Below, one piece after another: positions 9,648 through 21,480 of a DNA stretch of 64,000 nucleotides (within the stretch, counting starts at the first letter, position 1; each line of letters begins with the position of its first letter). Made by a program: the position numbers and the translations under genes. The notes beneath the pieces are model-generated. The model was not told the origin of the DNA. It made no database searches and saw only the letters and a program-made list of their open reading frames with translations. The stretch is from Cotesia glomerata (Eukaryota > Arthropoda > Insecta > Hymenoptera > Braconidae), in the NCBI RefSeq assembly GCF_020080835.1, contig NC_058159.1, positions 22,354,474-22,418,473 on the forward strand, given 5' to 3'.

Positions 9648-9649
<2 letters not shown>
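8983..9649 (+). repeat. Host repeat, left member of a large inverted pair
   Basis: Begins 'aaggccatccctgcaactt' and runs through three hairpins of the type 'tttttgagctcttcgagctc' (9043-9153), then 'aacgaatcaaccgatttt' and 'gaaccgatttttacgcgg', to the (CA)n at 9650. The sequence at 24344-25015 is a reverse-complement copy in the same order. The pair encloses about 14.7 kb of retrotransposons. The two small open frames here are not genes. Confidence 0.7.

Positions 9650-9732
<83 letters not shown>
9650..9732. repeat. (CA)n microsatellite at the start of retroelement 1
   Basis: About 41 CA units, directly abutting RT coding sequence at about 9734. Confidence 0.95.
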
Positions 9733-9733
<1 letters not shown>

Positions 9734-10900
9734 CTTTCGAGCGCGTTAACCGGTGGATAGACGCAGTGAACCTGCAACTGGCGCAACACAAAACTGAGGC
9801 AGTGCTTATTACCAGCAGGAAAGTGGTAGAGACAATTAAGCTGAAAGTCGCCGAACAAGAAATCACATCACAACCTTATATTCGATATTTAGGAGTGATG
9901 CTTGATGCCCGACTCAACTTTAAGCAGCAGGTAGAACACGTCAGTGCCAAGGCGTCAGCAGTGGGAACAAGTCTAGCACGACTGATGCCGAACATCGGAG
10001 GGCCAAAGCAGAGCAGAAGGGTACTGTTATCATCTGTAGTCACATCGGTGCTTACATATGGTATATCTATTTGGACCAACGCTCTCGAGATGCAAGAATC
10101 ATGGAGGAAGGCTGGACCAGTATACCGACAATGTGCCTTAAGAGTCGCCAGCGCCTTCCGCACAATATCCGAGGAAGCAGTGTGCGTTATTTCCGGAACT
10201 CTGCCTCTCAGAGTCCTCGCTGAGGAAAGACGGAACCTTTATCATCGTAAAGGTCAACTACACTAAGCGCTGAAGAGCTCAGAACTGAAGAACGGCAAAA
10301 ACAGCTTCGACCGATGGCAGCTCCAGTGGGACGCTGCAGAAAAAGGAAGATGGACGTATCGTCTTATACCGAGGATCGACGACTGGCTGAACCGGAGTCA
10401 TGGAGAGGTTAACTACTACCTTACACCAGATGTTGTCAGGACACGGCTGCTTCCGAGCCTATCTTCACCGCTTTAAACACGACGATTCTCCGGAGTGCCC
10501 ATCCTGCGCCAGGTGTCGCTGAAGACGTGGAGCACGTGATCTTTTGCATGTCCTCGTTTAACCAACAGCGCGCGATGAATTAGAGAAGATTCTAAAAGAG
10601 GAATTCAACCGGAGACAATAGTAGAAGAAATGCTTTGTCATCAGAAGCTGTCTGGAACGCCACGAGCACCTTGCCACTGAAGTGCTTACAGAGTTGCGGT
10701 CCATCGAGAGAAAAAGAGCAGAAAACAGAAACTAGAAGGGAGATAGAAATAAAAACATCTTAGCCACACAGAAGGAAGAGCGGCAGCTAATTCCCTCCCA
10801 TGCCTTACGGCGGTACCATGGGGGATCAGAGGATAGAAGAAAGGGGTTTAGGGTTTCACATATCCAGGCCAAACAGCTATGCCTAGAATCCGTAAAAGTT
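9734..10900 (+). mobile_element. Retroelement 1: 5'-truncated R1-clade non-LTR element
   Basis: Only the 3' end is present. It starts inside RT (FERVNRWIDAVNLQLAQHKTE) immediately after (CA)n and includes IRYLGVMLDARLNF and VLTYGISIW, typical of the region after the catalytic core in R1-clade elements. From about 10255 frameshifts accumulate. Fragments of the C-terminal region are still readable to about 10600 (WQLQWDAAEKGRW, CPSCA...DVEHVI). The 3'UTR ends at another (CA)n tract at 10901. It is the same family as retroelement 3 on the minus strand. Confidence 0.85.
9766..10266 (+). pseudogene. RT C-terminal fragment of retroelement 1
   Basis: About 166 open codons covering the thumb/connection part of an R1-clade reverse transcriptase. 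The N-terminal endonuclease and the FADD catalytic motif are absent. It ends by frameshift at about 10255. Not functional. Confidence 0.85.
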
Positions 10901-10906
10901 CCCACA

Positions 10907-10988
<82 letters not shown>

Positions 10989-11158
10989 GGGGTTTAGGGT
11001 TTAGTGAGTAGAGACGTTAGCGTCGAGTTTTAGTTTGACGCTGCGTCGAGTTTTCACATATCCAGGCGAAACAGCTATGCCTGGAATCCGCAAAAAGGAT
11101 TCCCCCTCTGGAAAAGAAAAAAAAAAAAAAAAAAAAAAAAAAACACACACACACATAC
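10901..11158 (+). repeat. (CA)n, a second retroelement 3' end, poly(A) and (AC)n
   Basis: (CA)n at 10901-10986 is followed by a further 3'UTR fragment (10987-11116). That fragment repeats 'ggggtttagggttt' and 'cacatatccaggcgaaacag', both also present just before the (CA)n at 10842-10880. It ends in poly(A) of about 27 residues and a short (AC)n. So at least two retroelement 3' ends lie head to tail here, each closed by A-rich or CA sequence. Confidence 0.75.
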
Positions 11159-11276
11159 AACTCGTGTCGGGCTTGCTGGGTCCCGCATCGGGCGCCTCCC
11201 CAGGTGGCGAATAGGGGAATGCCCGGCATATCTGCACGTCAGATGCGTCGGGTACCGAGGAAATAGAATACTCGGG

Positions 11277-11939
11277 GTGGACCAAAACCTAGCAAAAGAT
11301 GATATGAAAATGACAGATCAATTTCAAACATCGTCTACGGTGCAGAGGGGGGATACCTCAGTGCCGGCGAGGGAAGACGTGCAAACGGGTCTAAACTCGT
11401 TGTTATCAAGCAACCGTTTGAACAGCGGAGTAGACCCCATGGCTCTGCTGTCTAGCAATGCTAGCAAAGTTACAGGGAGTACGAAATCAGCCCAGATGGC
11501 AGAGAACGGACAGCTGAGCAACATTCTTCCAAAAAGTGGAGGACCTTTTGCTCCTGTCACTAATCAAACCTACCGAGGAAGAATCAACTCTGTACCGACC
11601 GTTACAGGCCAACAGTCACCAATGGAGAGGCTCGGCAGCAAGATCGAAGAGTTAGCCGACTTCATAAAAGACAAGAAGAATCTCCATCATGAGATCGGAA
11701 AATTGGTGACGTCTATTAGTACGGCATATAGGCTGGCCAACAAATCACCAACGACGTTGGCGTCAACGACTCAAACATCTCCGAGTCTGAGCAAAAAATC
11801 ACAGCCACCTCTGGTCACTCCTAAGAAATTATCACAGCAAGGAGAGGGCAACACCATGAAGAGGCCGCTGTTCACGCTCAGTCCTTCCGCAGAAATTGAC
11901 AAGCCAGCACAGAAAAAGACAGCCCGGGATGATACCTGA
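11277..11939 (+). pseudogene. ORF1 (gag-like) N-terminal part of retroelement 2
   Basis: About 220 codons, low in hydrophobic residues, Ser/Thr/Lys rich, with a likely coiled-coil stretch (LGSKIEELADFIKDKKNLHH). It ends at a TGA caused by a tandem duplication of 'gggatgatacctgatac' (11926-11942 and onward). The 17-bp shift moves the reading into the frame that continues at 11963. The true ATG may be at about 11302 or 11308 rather than the GTG at 11277. Confidence 0.7.
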
Positions 11940-11962
11940 TACGGGATGATACCTGGACCAAA

Positions 11963-12666
11963 GTGACTCGGCAAAACAAGAAAAATAAAGAAGAGGAGCA
12001 AGCGGCTCAATCTGCTACAGCCCAAAACCAGCCAAACAGCGGTGGCTCCAAGAAACCGAGGAGGAAGAAGACAAGAAATAAAGCTGTGCTTGTCCAACAA
12101 GCTGAAGGGCGAACATACGCCGATCTCCTCAAGGAAATCAAGGCCAAGGTAAGGCCTGTCGAGACGGGCGTAGACATAAAGTCTATTAAAAAGACGAAAC
12201 ATGGAGGCGTTCTCCTTGAAATGGCTCAAAAGACCGAAGACAGCAAGGCTTTCACCGATGCAGTAAAGGCAGCCACTACAAACATCGGCACAGTCAAGAC
12301 GCTAACACCAACAACAACGATCGAGATCCTCGACTTGGATGAAATCTCTACCGAGAGCGAAGTCCGTGAAGCACTTAAACGTGAATTTACTGACAGCCTG
12401 GAGGTCAAACGGGTAAATTTGACAAAACCCACACCACGAGGCAATCGGGCAGCCTTCTGCGAAGTAGACGAGGCCAGTGCGATTAAGGCCCTTGACAAGG
12501 CCCGTATAATGATCGGTTGGGTGAACCTTATAGTGCTGAACACCGGGAGCACCACGACCTTTAGAAGACCAGGGTACCAAGAATCTATCCTCGACATCTC
12601 GTTGGCGACTCCAAGGACTGCCAACATGATCGAAGACTGGACTGTATCCGAAGAATACAGCGGCAG
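11963..12666 (+). pseudogene. ORF1 C-terminal part fused in frame to the endonuclease tail
   Basis: Lys-rich linker (KKPRRKKTRNK), then the gag RRM-like region (TYADLLKEIKAKV through EILDLDEISTESEVREALK) to ARIMIGWVNL. Retroelement 3 continues from GWVN into zinc knuckles. Here the frame goes directly to IVLNTGSTTTF and LDISLATPR, the last part of the apurinic-like endonuclease. The join near 12530 is an in-frame internal deletion. It is interrupted at 12667 by the hAT-like element; codons after that in the open frame belong to the insert. Confidence 0.75.
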
Positions 12667-13604
12667 TAGGGTGTCCGTTATTTCCCAAGTTATTTCGCGA
12701 TCGCCCGCTGGATTTTTAGTTCTTGACCTAAAAAAAAATATCTTACCCAAATAAGCTCTTAATTACGAAATTGAACCGTGCCGAAGTCGAGTTACATTTC
12801 CCATTTAAATAACATGGGAATTTGGAACTTTTTGCAATTATTTTTTTTCTTCAAAAAAAATGTCACCACGATTATGATCGGTGCATATTCTGATGAGAAA
12901 TTGAATGCTCTACAAAAAAGTTCTCTTATAATTTTTCGATAAAATCATTCCTTTAGAAGTTATTTGTGGTTAAAGTTGTGTTTATAGTTATTATCATAGT
13001 TTTGCAGTCTTGCTATAAAGTTTTTTGTCTTATAATCATTTATTTTATCTATAAATGTTCCAAAAATTTTATCAAAATGATTAATAGTTACAGTAACGTT
13101 AACAATACGATGTATTGAATACATTTTTAATAATATTGCCGCTTATTTGTATTTTTTCTGTCTCTATTCACATTTATTTGTTAAGCAATTTTTAGTCGCA
13201 TTATGATAAGTATTCATGAATTTGTTTGTTTTTGTTTTCATGAATAATTTGCACTAAATATTGTTTTTGTTCTTTTTTATGCGTTAAATTGTTGATGTAT
13301 TTTTGAGTTCATCGAAGCGCTCTTTCGGCTACATCGTTAACAATTGTAGATTATTAACAATGTCTAATCCTTCCAAACAATCATTATTGGTGGCTCATGT
13401 CTCAAAAGTTAATCTCTAGCAATTTTTATTTATGTTGAATCAAAAAAAAATTTTTCATCGAATTTGAATTAATAAAAATTAATTTATTTAAGAAAGAAAT
13501 CAATATCTTTTTTTTTTGAATTGATAATTTCATTATCTGCATTAACTATATAGCGTTCAGGGGGAATCAAAATCGAAATTTTCATCACATTTTAATAATT
13601 TAAC

Positions 13605-14066
13605 GTAGTTGGATCCTGCAAGACATATTTCAAGAAAATTATGAAATTTTTTTTATTGAAAGATAATTATATTAATGATTCACCACCAAAATTTCAGATC
13701 AATTCACCACATTGTTTTTAAGCAATGAATTTTCGAAATTGCAACATTTACACGCAAAGGTATAGAAAGATGGTGAAGTTATACATATAACTTTTATATG
13801 TGAAGTTATATACTATAGTATGAAGTTATATACTATAGTATGAAATTATTTGCATCACTCGAGTGGTATGGAAGATCTCATACTAACTTTACCATCTCTC
13901 TATACCTCTGCGTATAAATGATGCAATTTCGAAAATTAATTTCTCAAAAACGGTGTAGTGAATCGATCTGAAATTTTGGTAGTGAATTGTTAATATATTT
14001 ATCGTTCGATAAAAAAAATTTCATAATTTTCTTGGAATATGCCTTGCAGAACCCAACTGTCTTAAT
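13605..14066. mobile_element. Palindrome nested in the hAT-like element
   Basis: 'agttggatcctgcaagaca' on the left mirrors 'tgccttgcagaacccaact' on the right, and the arms continue for about 140 bp ('agaaaattatgaaattttt' and its complement). Non-coding. A third palindrome sits at its centre. Confidence 0.7.
13751..13914. mobile_element. Innermost MITE (CACGCAAAGG ends, TA duplication)
   Basis: Starts CACGCAAAGGTATAGA and ends with the near-complement 'tctatacctctgcgta', flanked by TA at 13749-13750 and 13915-13916. It contains a direct repeat 'tgaagttatatactatagta' at about 13800-13840. Third level of nesting. Confidence 0.6.
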
Positions 14067-14994
14067 CATTTTTCGTTTTACGTGAAGTTATGTATTTGAA
14101 TCGGAAAAAGTCAAATCAGCCTTTTCACCAGTTAAACACCACAGATGGTTTTTGAATTTGTGCAATACTGCCTCAGAAATTTTCTTAACGGTCGTCCTGT
14201 AATGATACAGTCTTTATATAATTTATATCTTGGTATAGAGCTGATGCTGCAAGAGGTGCCAAAAACCAAAATGATACATAAATAAATACTATGAATGAAC
14301 AAATATCCAAAAGATTTTGTTGCGTTTCAAGATCTAACTCGAAAATGTCCCGAAAAATATATATTTTCAGTGAATAAATCGCTTTTGACATCTAGCGTGC
14401 ATGGTGAAATGCAACTGGTTTATAAAATTTGATTTCATTGGCACTCTAATAATGCAACTAAAAATTGCTTAACAAATAAATGTGAATAGAGACAGAAAAA
14501 ATACAAATAAGCGGCAATATTATTAAAAATGTATTCAATACATCGTATTGTTAACGTTACTGTAACTATTAATCATTTTGATAAAATTTTTGGAACATTT
14601 ATAGATAAAATAAATGATTATAAGACAAAAAACTTTATAGCAAGACTGCAAAACTATGATAATAACTATAAACACAACTTTAACCACAAATAACTTCTAA
14701 AGGAATGATTTTATCGAAAAATTATAAGAGAACTTTTTTGTAGAGCATTCAATTTCTCATCAGAATATGCACCGATCATAATCGTGGTGACATTTTTTTT
14801 GAAGAAAAAAAAATAATTGCAAAAAGTTCCAAATTCCCATGTTATTTAAATGGGAAATGTAACTCGACTTCGGCACGGTTCAATTTCGTAATTAAGAGCT
14901 TATTTGTGTAAGATATTTTTTTTTAGGCCAAAAACTAAAAATCAAGGGGGCGATCGCGAAAAAAAAATCAACTTGGGAAATAACGGATACCCTA

Positions 14995-17408
14995 AGCGGC
15001 AGTGATCACCAGTTCGTGACATTCAACGTTGGATTGGCATCTGCTTCGGTTTCACAACGCGACCTTTCTAAGCGGAAGTGGAATGCCAAGAGGCTTGATC
15101 CAGAGGCATTGCAAGCTTCACTTACACGAAGCTGGTCTATCCTTCAGAACAACCCGACTCCGGATACCTGCAGCGAGACGGAAAAGGCAGTGCTAAATAC
15201 GATGAAGGAAATTGCTGCCGCATGTGATGCCTCTATGCCGCGGCTGAAAAATCAGAGTTTCCCTAGGCCGGCGTTCTGGTGGTCAACAGACATAGCAAAA
15301 CTCCGGAAAAAATGCCACAGACTACGTCGGCTAGCAACGGGAGCTGTGAAACGCTCCCCCAATCAAGATCTACATTTGAGCGAGTATAAGCAGGCCAAAA
15401 AGAACCTAAACCGGGCAATCAAAGCAAACAAAGCGAAATTGTGGCAAGAGATCTGTAACAACCTTGATAAAGATATCTGGGGTAAAGCCTACCAAATTGT
15501 CACGAAACAACTTGGAAAGGGTCCACCAGAGGTGTCGAAGTCTCCAGCCTTAATGGACAGCATTGTAGCGGAGCTATTTCCCAAACACCCGCCGCGGGAG
15601 AAGAAACACTACACTAAAAACAGCGAAGTAACACCCTTCACAACTAAAGAACTACAAGACGCGGCCAAGTCACTCAAAACAGGAAAGGCACCCGGCCCTG
15701 ATGGCATCCCAGCATCAGTGATCAAGACTGTAGCCCTGGAATACCCAGACATACTCCTGAACACCTACAATGCATGCTTGGCAACTGGCACGTTTCCCGC
15801 GGTCTGGAAGCGGCAGAGATTGGTTCTGCTAGATAAAGGCAAAGGTGGCCCTGTAACACCCTCGTCGTTCAGACCACTTTGCATGCTGGACATTGCTGGG
15901 AAATTGCTCGAAAAGCTTATACAGGTAAGACTACGAAACGACATCGATCGTGCTGGAGGCTTTGCCGCAAACCAACATGGCTTCCGAAAAGGACGTTCAA
16001 CAGTCGGCGCGATCCAGACAGTTGTAGGGACAGCGAGAGAAGCATGGACTGGTAGCCTCAAAGCTCGTAAAGTATGCATTCTCCTCACGCTAGATGTCAA
16101 AAACGCATTTAACAGCGCGAATTGGGGAGATATCCTAGACGCTCTGGAACACAAATTTGACGCAAAGCCAGAGAATTTGGCACTAATCGACAACTACCTT
16201 GAAGAAAGAAAGCTAATAGCGGAAACTATAGAAGGACCACAAGAATACGCCATAACGGCTGGTGTGCCGCAAGGCTCAATAATGGGGCCCGATTTATGGA
16301 ACGCCGACTATGACGAGCTTCTTAAGATTCTGTTACCAAAGCATGTAGAGCTAACGGGCTTTGCAGACGACGTCGCGGCCACGATAATAGTAGACAGCGT
16401 AGAGAAGGCCGAACTACTAGTTCGGAAAACCATTGATGCCGTCGAGACTTGGCTTGATAAACACCACCTGAAACTCGCCAAGCATAAAACCGAGATGGTT
16501 GTTCTGAAACGTCAAAAATGGTTCCCAAAACCATTCGCTGTGGACATGGGAGGAACAACACTAACGTCAACAAGGGCCCTGCGCTATCTGGGGGTAATGA
16601 TAGACGAGAAGCTATCTTTTCGCGAACACCTCGATAATGCATTCCAGAAAGCCAGCAAGACGGTGTCTAGCCTAGCAAGAATTATGACCAACACCATGGG
16701 ACCAAGAACAAAAAAGAGAAGAGTTCTTCTAGAAGCAGTCCACTCGGTACTGCTCTATGGAGCTGGGATATGGGCAAACATATTAAAGCAGAAGACCTAC
16801 CGGCGAAAGATAGCAGCAGTACAGTGGCGAGGCGCTCTCAGGGTTACCTGCGCCTACCGCACAGTTTCCGAAGCAGCTGTATTGGTAATTGCGGGAGCCA
16901 CGCCCATCGACCTATTAGCGTTCGAGAGAGTTAAACTCTATGACGCTAAAGATAGTGACGAAAACATGAAGGACGCAAGAACGAGGATAAAGGCGGAAAC
17001 GCAGCAAGAGTGGCAGGACCGATGGACATCGGGAGAGACGGGCAGATAGACAGCGCGCCTGATCCCAAACATCAACGTCTGGCTTTCTCGAAAGCACGGG
17101 GACACGGACTTCTTCGTGACCCAGCTATTGACGGGACATGGGCAGTTCAATGCTTATCCTTTCAAGATGGGTTTGCACAGCACACCAACGTGCAAATACT
17201 GCCCAGACAAAATTGACAACGCCGACCACACGTTTTTCGAGTGTGATCGGTAGAAGGACGACAGAATCAGCACCGAAGAAACAATAGGCACAACGCTCTC
17301 CCCTGAGAGCTTGGTAACCTGCATGATCACAAAAGAAGAAAAAACTGGTCAGCTGTCGCAGCCTACGCGCAGCGCCTTTTAAACGAAAAAATCGCAGAAA
17401 GGGATTAG
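14995..17408 (+). pseudogene. Retroelement 2 ORF2: end of endonuclease, full RT domain, CCHC tail
   Basis: After GSDHQF the frame is open to 17046 (about 680 codons). RT motifs in order: TGKAPGPDGIP, GTFPAVWKRQRLVLL, SSFRPLCMLD, NQHGFRKGRST, LDVKNAFNSANW, GVPQGSIMGPDLWN and catalytic GFADDVAA (aspartates at about 16365-16370). KHKTEMVVLK and LRYLGVMID follow. TAG at 17047-17049 replaces the Trp expected after GR. The frame then continues to CKYC...HTFFEC, the CCHC-type tail, another TAG for Trp, and a +1 shift in an A-run near 17338, to about 17408. Closest type is the R1 clade. Confidence 0.85.
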
Positions 17409-17674
17409 AAACCAGTAGTAACAAGAAGTAGGTGTCGTGAGACACAACATGGACTGGATCGAAGTAATGCTAACGCGGTCCCGATCCAGTCCCTGTAACA
17501 TCTATGGAGAAAGGAGAGAGGAGAATGTTTAGTCGCAATTGTTGCAGAATAAATATTGACTTCTGAGTCCGACATACCCAGGCACCAACATCTAGTCCTG
17601 GCATCAACACCAAGTCCTGGCATACGTAAATGTATTTTACCTCCTCTATAGAAAAAAAAAAAAAAAAAAAAAAT
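17409..17674 (+). other. 3'UTR and poly(A) of retroelement 2
   Basis: GC-balanced non-coding tail with near-repeats of 'tagtcctggcat' (17590-17625), closed by about 22 A residues. The open frames covering it on the minus strand come from poly(T) and are not genes. Confidence 0.7.
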
Positions 17675-17679
17675 AACAC

Positions 17680-17846
17680 ACATACATACATACAGACATA
17701 GTGACACCCTCGCGGGAATAGTCAGGGAAGCTTCCTAGGACCTCAAAACGTCGAGATCTGATGAAAACTCGATTTTCGAAAAACGGGGTAAAATCAATAA
17801 CTTCCCGATTTTTGAAAATTTTCAATTTTCTTAGCGGGAAGTTAAA
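17680..17846 (-). repeat. Host repeat copy after retroelement 2
   Basis: Reverse-oriented counterpart of 8505-8651: (TATG)n, 'aggtcctaggaagc', 'gagttttcatcagatctcg', ending 'cttagcgggaagttaaaa' on the plus strand. A related end is at 28040-28137. It marks the host side of the retroelement insertion in an ACAY-like tract. Confidence 0.6.
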
Positions 17847-19328
17847 AATATTTTTTCATAAAAAAAGCAACCCCATCTGTTGGCAATACATGTAACGTAA
17901 TTAAGTTGATGGGGCTTTCGGCTACAAATGTATTGGCGTAACGAGCGAAGCGTGTGCACCAACACACGAGTGTAAAAAGTCACATCTTATGAGTTTATAC
18001 CTCAATATAATATACGTAATTAACTTAATTAACTTAAAAACGAATGATAATTTTATAATGTGGAAATGAGTGAAAGCAAATAATTATTAAGAAACAATAT
18101 TTTTTTTACCGTAGTAATAAATACCAGTCTTATTTCCGAATCATATTACAAAAATTCGTTATTTGATCATAATATTATGTTCGCATGGATCGGCTAGTAT
18201 GAAATTTTGATTTAATATCTAGCACATGAACTTGTATTAAAAAAATAGCTCTTAGATTCAAAAATCTTTAAATTTATCGGAACAACGACACGATGGAATT
18301 TAGAATCAGTGCACCAGCAAAAGTTATTCATACTTTAAAAATATGTAGGTTCTATTAAAAGACTAAAATCCGTAAAATTTTGAACCGATTCTATATGAAC
18401 CGATTTTCAAATAAATAAGAAAATATAAGATATTTTATTTCTCATAAAAAGAAAATCGATTCACCTAAAAATTGTATGTTTTACGAGCGCAGAAAGCTCT
18501 TAGAAAAAAATAACATTATTGAGTATCATTATACGTTGAAAAGAAGAATATTGTCATGCCATAACAACTGTCATAAAAAAAAAATGATTGCTTCTTTTGT
18601 GTGGTAAATATTAACTAAATAATTATATATTAATTTATACGATTGCAAACGAAAACTCGGTTTTAAAGGGTAGAAATGATTACCAAATTTGATTATTAGT
18701 TTTTTAAAGTAATTCAATAATATGAGTTTCGCGTTTATTGTCATGGCTCATTTATTTACAACCATGTTGGATTAAAAACGGTATGTACGGTATTTAGATT
18801 AATCCGATAATAATTACAGCTAAAAATTTTTGGTATGATACAGAGAGTAATGAATTTAATTTATTGTTAATCAAACACTCTTTTCAAAGAGAGGAAGGGA
18901 ATAAATAAATATCCAAATTTTTCAGAAATTGTTGAAGAGATATCTCAGTGATGACTAGTTGTATCGAGGATTCCAAATTTATTATTGAGGGAAACAAATT
19001 TCAACTGCGGTGACATTGTTGATGTTACTATCTCAAAGCTTTGTTTTTTTCCAAGAAAAATTTTATTCACTTATTTTTTTGTCCATCTTCACTATTCATC
19101 AATGAAAAAGCAATGAATCAAACAAAAAAAAAAAAATATCAGTGATTTCTGAAACTTTTAAATAATGTTAAATTTAAGAAAAAAATTTCATTCCTGTAAT
19201 TTTTTCAAAACTCTCGAAGTTCATTTTCAATAATCGACATTATTTGCTAAAATTCGGTCGGTTTATTGAAATAAAAGAATAAGTTATTTTTTTAATTGAA
19301 ATTAAAGATGAAAAAAAATTTTTTTTTA
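17847..19328. other. AT-rich stretch between two host-repeat ends
   Basis: No gene recognised. It is bounded by 'cttagcgggaagtt' at 17830-17843 and the inverted 'aacttcccgctaag' at 19329-19342. 'taacgagcgaagcgtgtgcacc' near 17940-17960 resembles the GC-rich tips of the hairpin elements elsewhere. The rest is plain AT-rich DNA. Confidence 0.45.
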
Positions 19329-19385
19329 ACTTCCCGCTAAGAAAATCGAAGATTTTCAAAAATCGGGAAATTATTGTTTTCCTCT
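19329..19385. repeat. Host-repeat end abutting retroelement 3
   Basis: 'aacttcccgctaagaaaatc' followed by a small foldback 'cgaagattttcaaaaatcg', then directly the 3' end of retroelement 3. No clear poly(A) separates them, so the retroelement 3' end is probably truncated. Confidence 0.5.
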
Positions 19386-19622
19386 ACTCCCTCATGGAAA
19401 CCGCCGTCAGGCATTACTTCGTGAGGGGAGGATCTAGCTACTACTCTTCCTTCTGGTGGCTAAGGTGTTAACTTCCTTCCTTCTGTCTTTTGGTATTTGC
19501 TTTTCTTCTTTCGGTGGAACGCAAGTCTTTGAGGATTTCTGTTGTAAATGTGTTGGTAGCGTTCGAGGCAGCTTCTGACGACAACATTGCTTCCACTAGT
19601 GAATCTGGTTGCATTCTCTGGT

Positions 19623-21480
19623 TCAGGATCCTCTCCAACTCTTCACGCTATGGATCGAAACGAGGACATACAAAGAAAACGTGTTCCGCATCTTCATCAA
19701 CTTCTGGGCAGGACGGGCACTCCGAAGAATCATCGTGCTTAAAGCGGTGTAGATACTCTCGGAAACACCCGTGTCCCGGCAACATCTGTGTGAGATAGTA
19801 ATTGACCTCGCTGTGATTCCGGTTAAGCCAAATGTCGATCCGAGATATGAGGCGGTGCGTCCACCTACCCTTCTCTGCAGCATCCCATTGTAGTTGCCAT
19901 CGGCCTATGCTCTTCTGCCGTTCTTCAATTCTAAGTTCTTCAGGGCTCAGTGCAGTTGACCTTTTTCGTTGGTAAAGGGCCCGTCTTTCCTCTGCTAGAA
20001 CTCTAAGAGGTAGTGTTCCGGCAATGACGCACACTGCTTCTTCTGATATTGTGCGGAAGGCACTAGCTATTCGTAGGTCACTCAGTCGATATACTGGTCC
20101 AGCTTTTCTCCATGATTCTTGAGTTTCCAGTGCATCAGCCCAAATGGATATTCCGTAAGTGAGCACTGATGTGACTCCTGATGACAATAGTAGCCTCCTG
20201 CTCTGCATTGGGCCACCGATGTTAGGCATCAGCCGTGCGAGAATAGCCCTCACTACTAACGTTTTGGCACTGACGTGTTCCACCTGCTGTTTGGAGTCGA
20301 TTCGGGCATCCAGCATCACTCCCAGATAACGGATGAATGGTTGTGATGTGATTTCTTGTTCTCCGACTCTCAACTTGATGGTTTCTACCGTTTTTCTACC
20401 GGTGATGAGCACTGCCTCGGTTTTATGCTTGGCTAGTTGCAAGTTCACCGTGTCCATCTACGAATTGACTCGTCTGAATGTAACATCAAATGCCATTTCT
20501 ATCTCTTCGAGGTGCTTTGCGACGATCACGACAGCTGCGTCATCCGCATATGCTACAAGTTTGACTCCCGTAGGCAATGCTATTCTCAGGAGGCCATCAT
20601 ACATGATGTTCCATAGAAGAGGACCTAAGACTGATCCCTGTGGCACTCCTCCGGTGATTTCGTATACTTCCGTACCGTTCTTCGTGTCATATTTCAGAAC
20701 CCATGAAGTAGCTCACTACCATTCTGCAAAGGTATCCTGGTACGTTTTTTTCTTCTAGAGCCCGCATAACGCAGTCCCAGTTAGCGAAGTTGAAGGCATT
20801 CTTGATGTCCAAATCAGCCACCAAGCAGTATTTCTTCTTTCCACCCTTCCATCTCGTTCCAGCAATTTCATCCTGAGCTATATCAACAACCAATTTGATC
20901 GCATCTAGAGTTAACCGTCCTTTATTCTCTGATGAATTATGCGCTCGAATATCTTGCCGGCCGTGTCTAACATGCAGAGTGGTCGGTAGGATGACGGTTC
21001 TTCCGGCGGCTTTTTCCCTTTCGGAAGTAGGACTAGCCGTTGCTGTTTCCACTTCTGGGGAAAAGTCCCTTCCTTCAGGCATGTGTCGTAAACGTCCAGG
21101 AATAATTTCGGTGCTGCCCTAAGGATTGATTTCAGGGCAATATTAGGGATTCCGTCCAATCCCGGCGCCTTATTATTCCCTACTCGTTTGCCTACCTCTA
21201 TCAACTCATCCAACGTGATAGTTGGGATGTCTTCAGGGTTGAGCTGCTCCAACTTATAGGTGAATACCGATTGTTGGGGAAACAGCGCAGTAACAATCTT
21301 CTCTAAGAGCTCTGGACACGTAGGTGATGGCACTGGCTGGCATTTCAGGTGGGTCATAACCACTTTATACGGTCTGCCCCATGGATCTTTCTCTACTTCT
21401 GCGATCAGTTCCTTCCAGCAGCATCTTTAGCTTTCTTTGATGGCTCTGTTCAATTCTCGACGGGCCTTTTTATACTCTAC
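19623..21480 (-). pseudogene. Retroelement 3 RT and C-terminal region (frameshifted)
   Basis: Order on the minus strand: NNKAPGLDGIP, GTFPQKWKQQRLVLLPKG and SSYRPLCMLDTAGKI (21363-20911); ADLDIKNAFNFANWD (21082-20687); MPQGSVLGPLLWNIMYDG and catalytic AYADDAAVV (20646-20458); then TVNLQLAKHKTEAVL and the tail CPSCPEVDEDAEHVFFVC (20457-19648). Breaks near 20920, 20690 and 20457 separate the segments, so the ORF needs several repairs. Catalytic aspartates are present. Confidence 0.8.

Larger units (their letters stand above)
12667..14994. mobile_element. hAT-like palindromic non-autonomous element, 8-bp duplication
   Basis: Termini TAGGGTGTCCG and its complement (one changed base), flanked by AGCGGCAG at 12659-12666 and 14995-15002. 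Removing the element and one copy restores Y-S-G-S-D-H-Q of the endonuclease in frame, so the boundaries are firm. The terminal inverted repeats extend about 540 bp (12667-13205 against 14440-14994). It carries no transposase. 8-bp duplications with TA-R-N-G-type ends point to hAT; the assignment is an inference. Two further palindromes are nested inside. Confidence 0.85.
11159..17674 (+). mobile_element. Retroelement 2: R1-clade non-LTR element, internally deleted, split by a hAT-like insert
   Basis: Begins right after poly(A)/(AC)n with a GC-rich 5'UTR (11159-11285). It then holds ORF1, an in-frame joint into the end of the endonuclease domain, the hAT-like insertion (12667-14994), an open RT ORF, a C-terminal CCHC region, a 3'UTR and poly(A) at about 17652-17674 followed by 'cacacatacatac'. 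R1-clade families Waldo and Mino are known to target ACAY or AC repeats; the flanks here fit that habit. It has lost the zinc knuckles and most of the endonuclease, so it cannot be autonomous. Confidence 0.85.

Noticed and set aside
9640..9866. Open frames of alternating Cys-Val or Thr-His over (CA)n, also at 10732-10983 and 24044-24363
   Set aside because: They are translations of dinucleotide repeats with no stop codon, not genes.
10842..11004. 'ggggtttagggttt' as plant-type telomere repeats
   Set aside because: Only one and a half units, found twice inside retroelement 3'UTRs; no array.
15765..16642. Minus-strand frames opposite the RT
   Set aside because: Antisense shadows of retroelement 2 ORF2.
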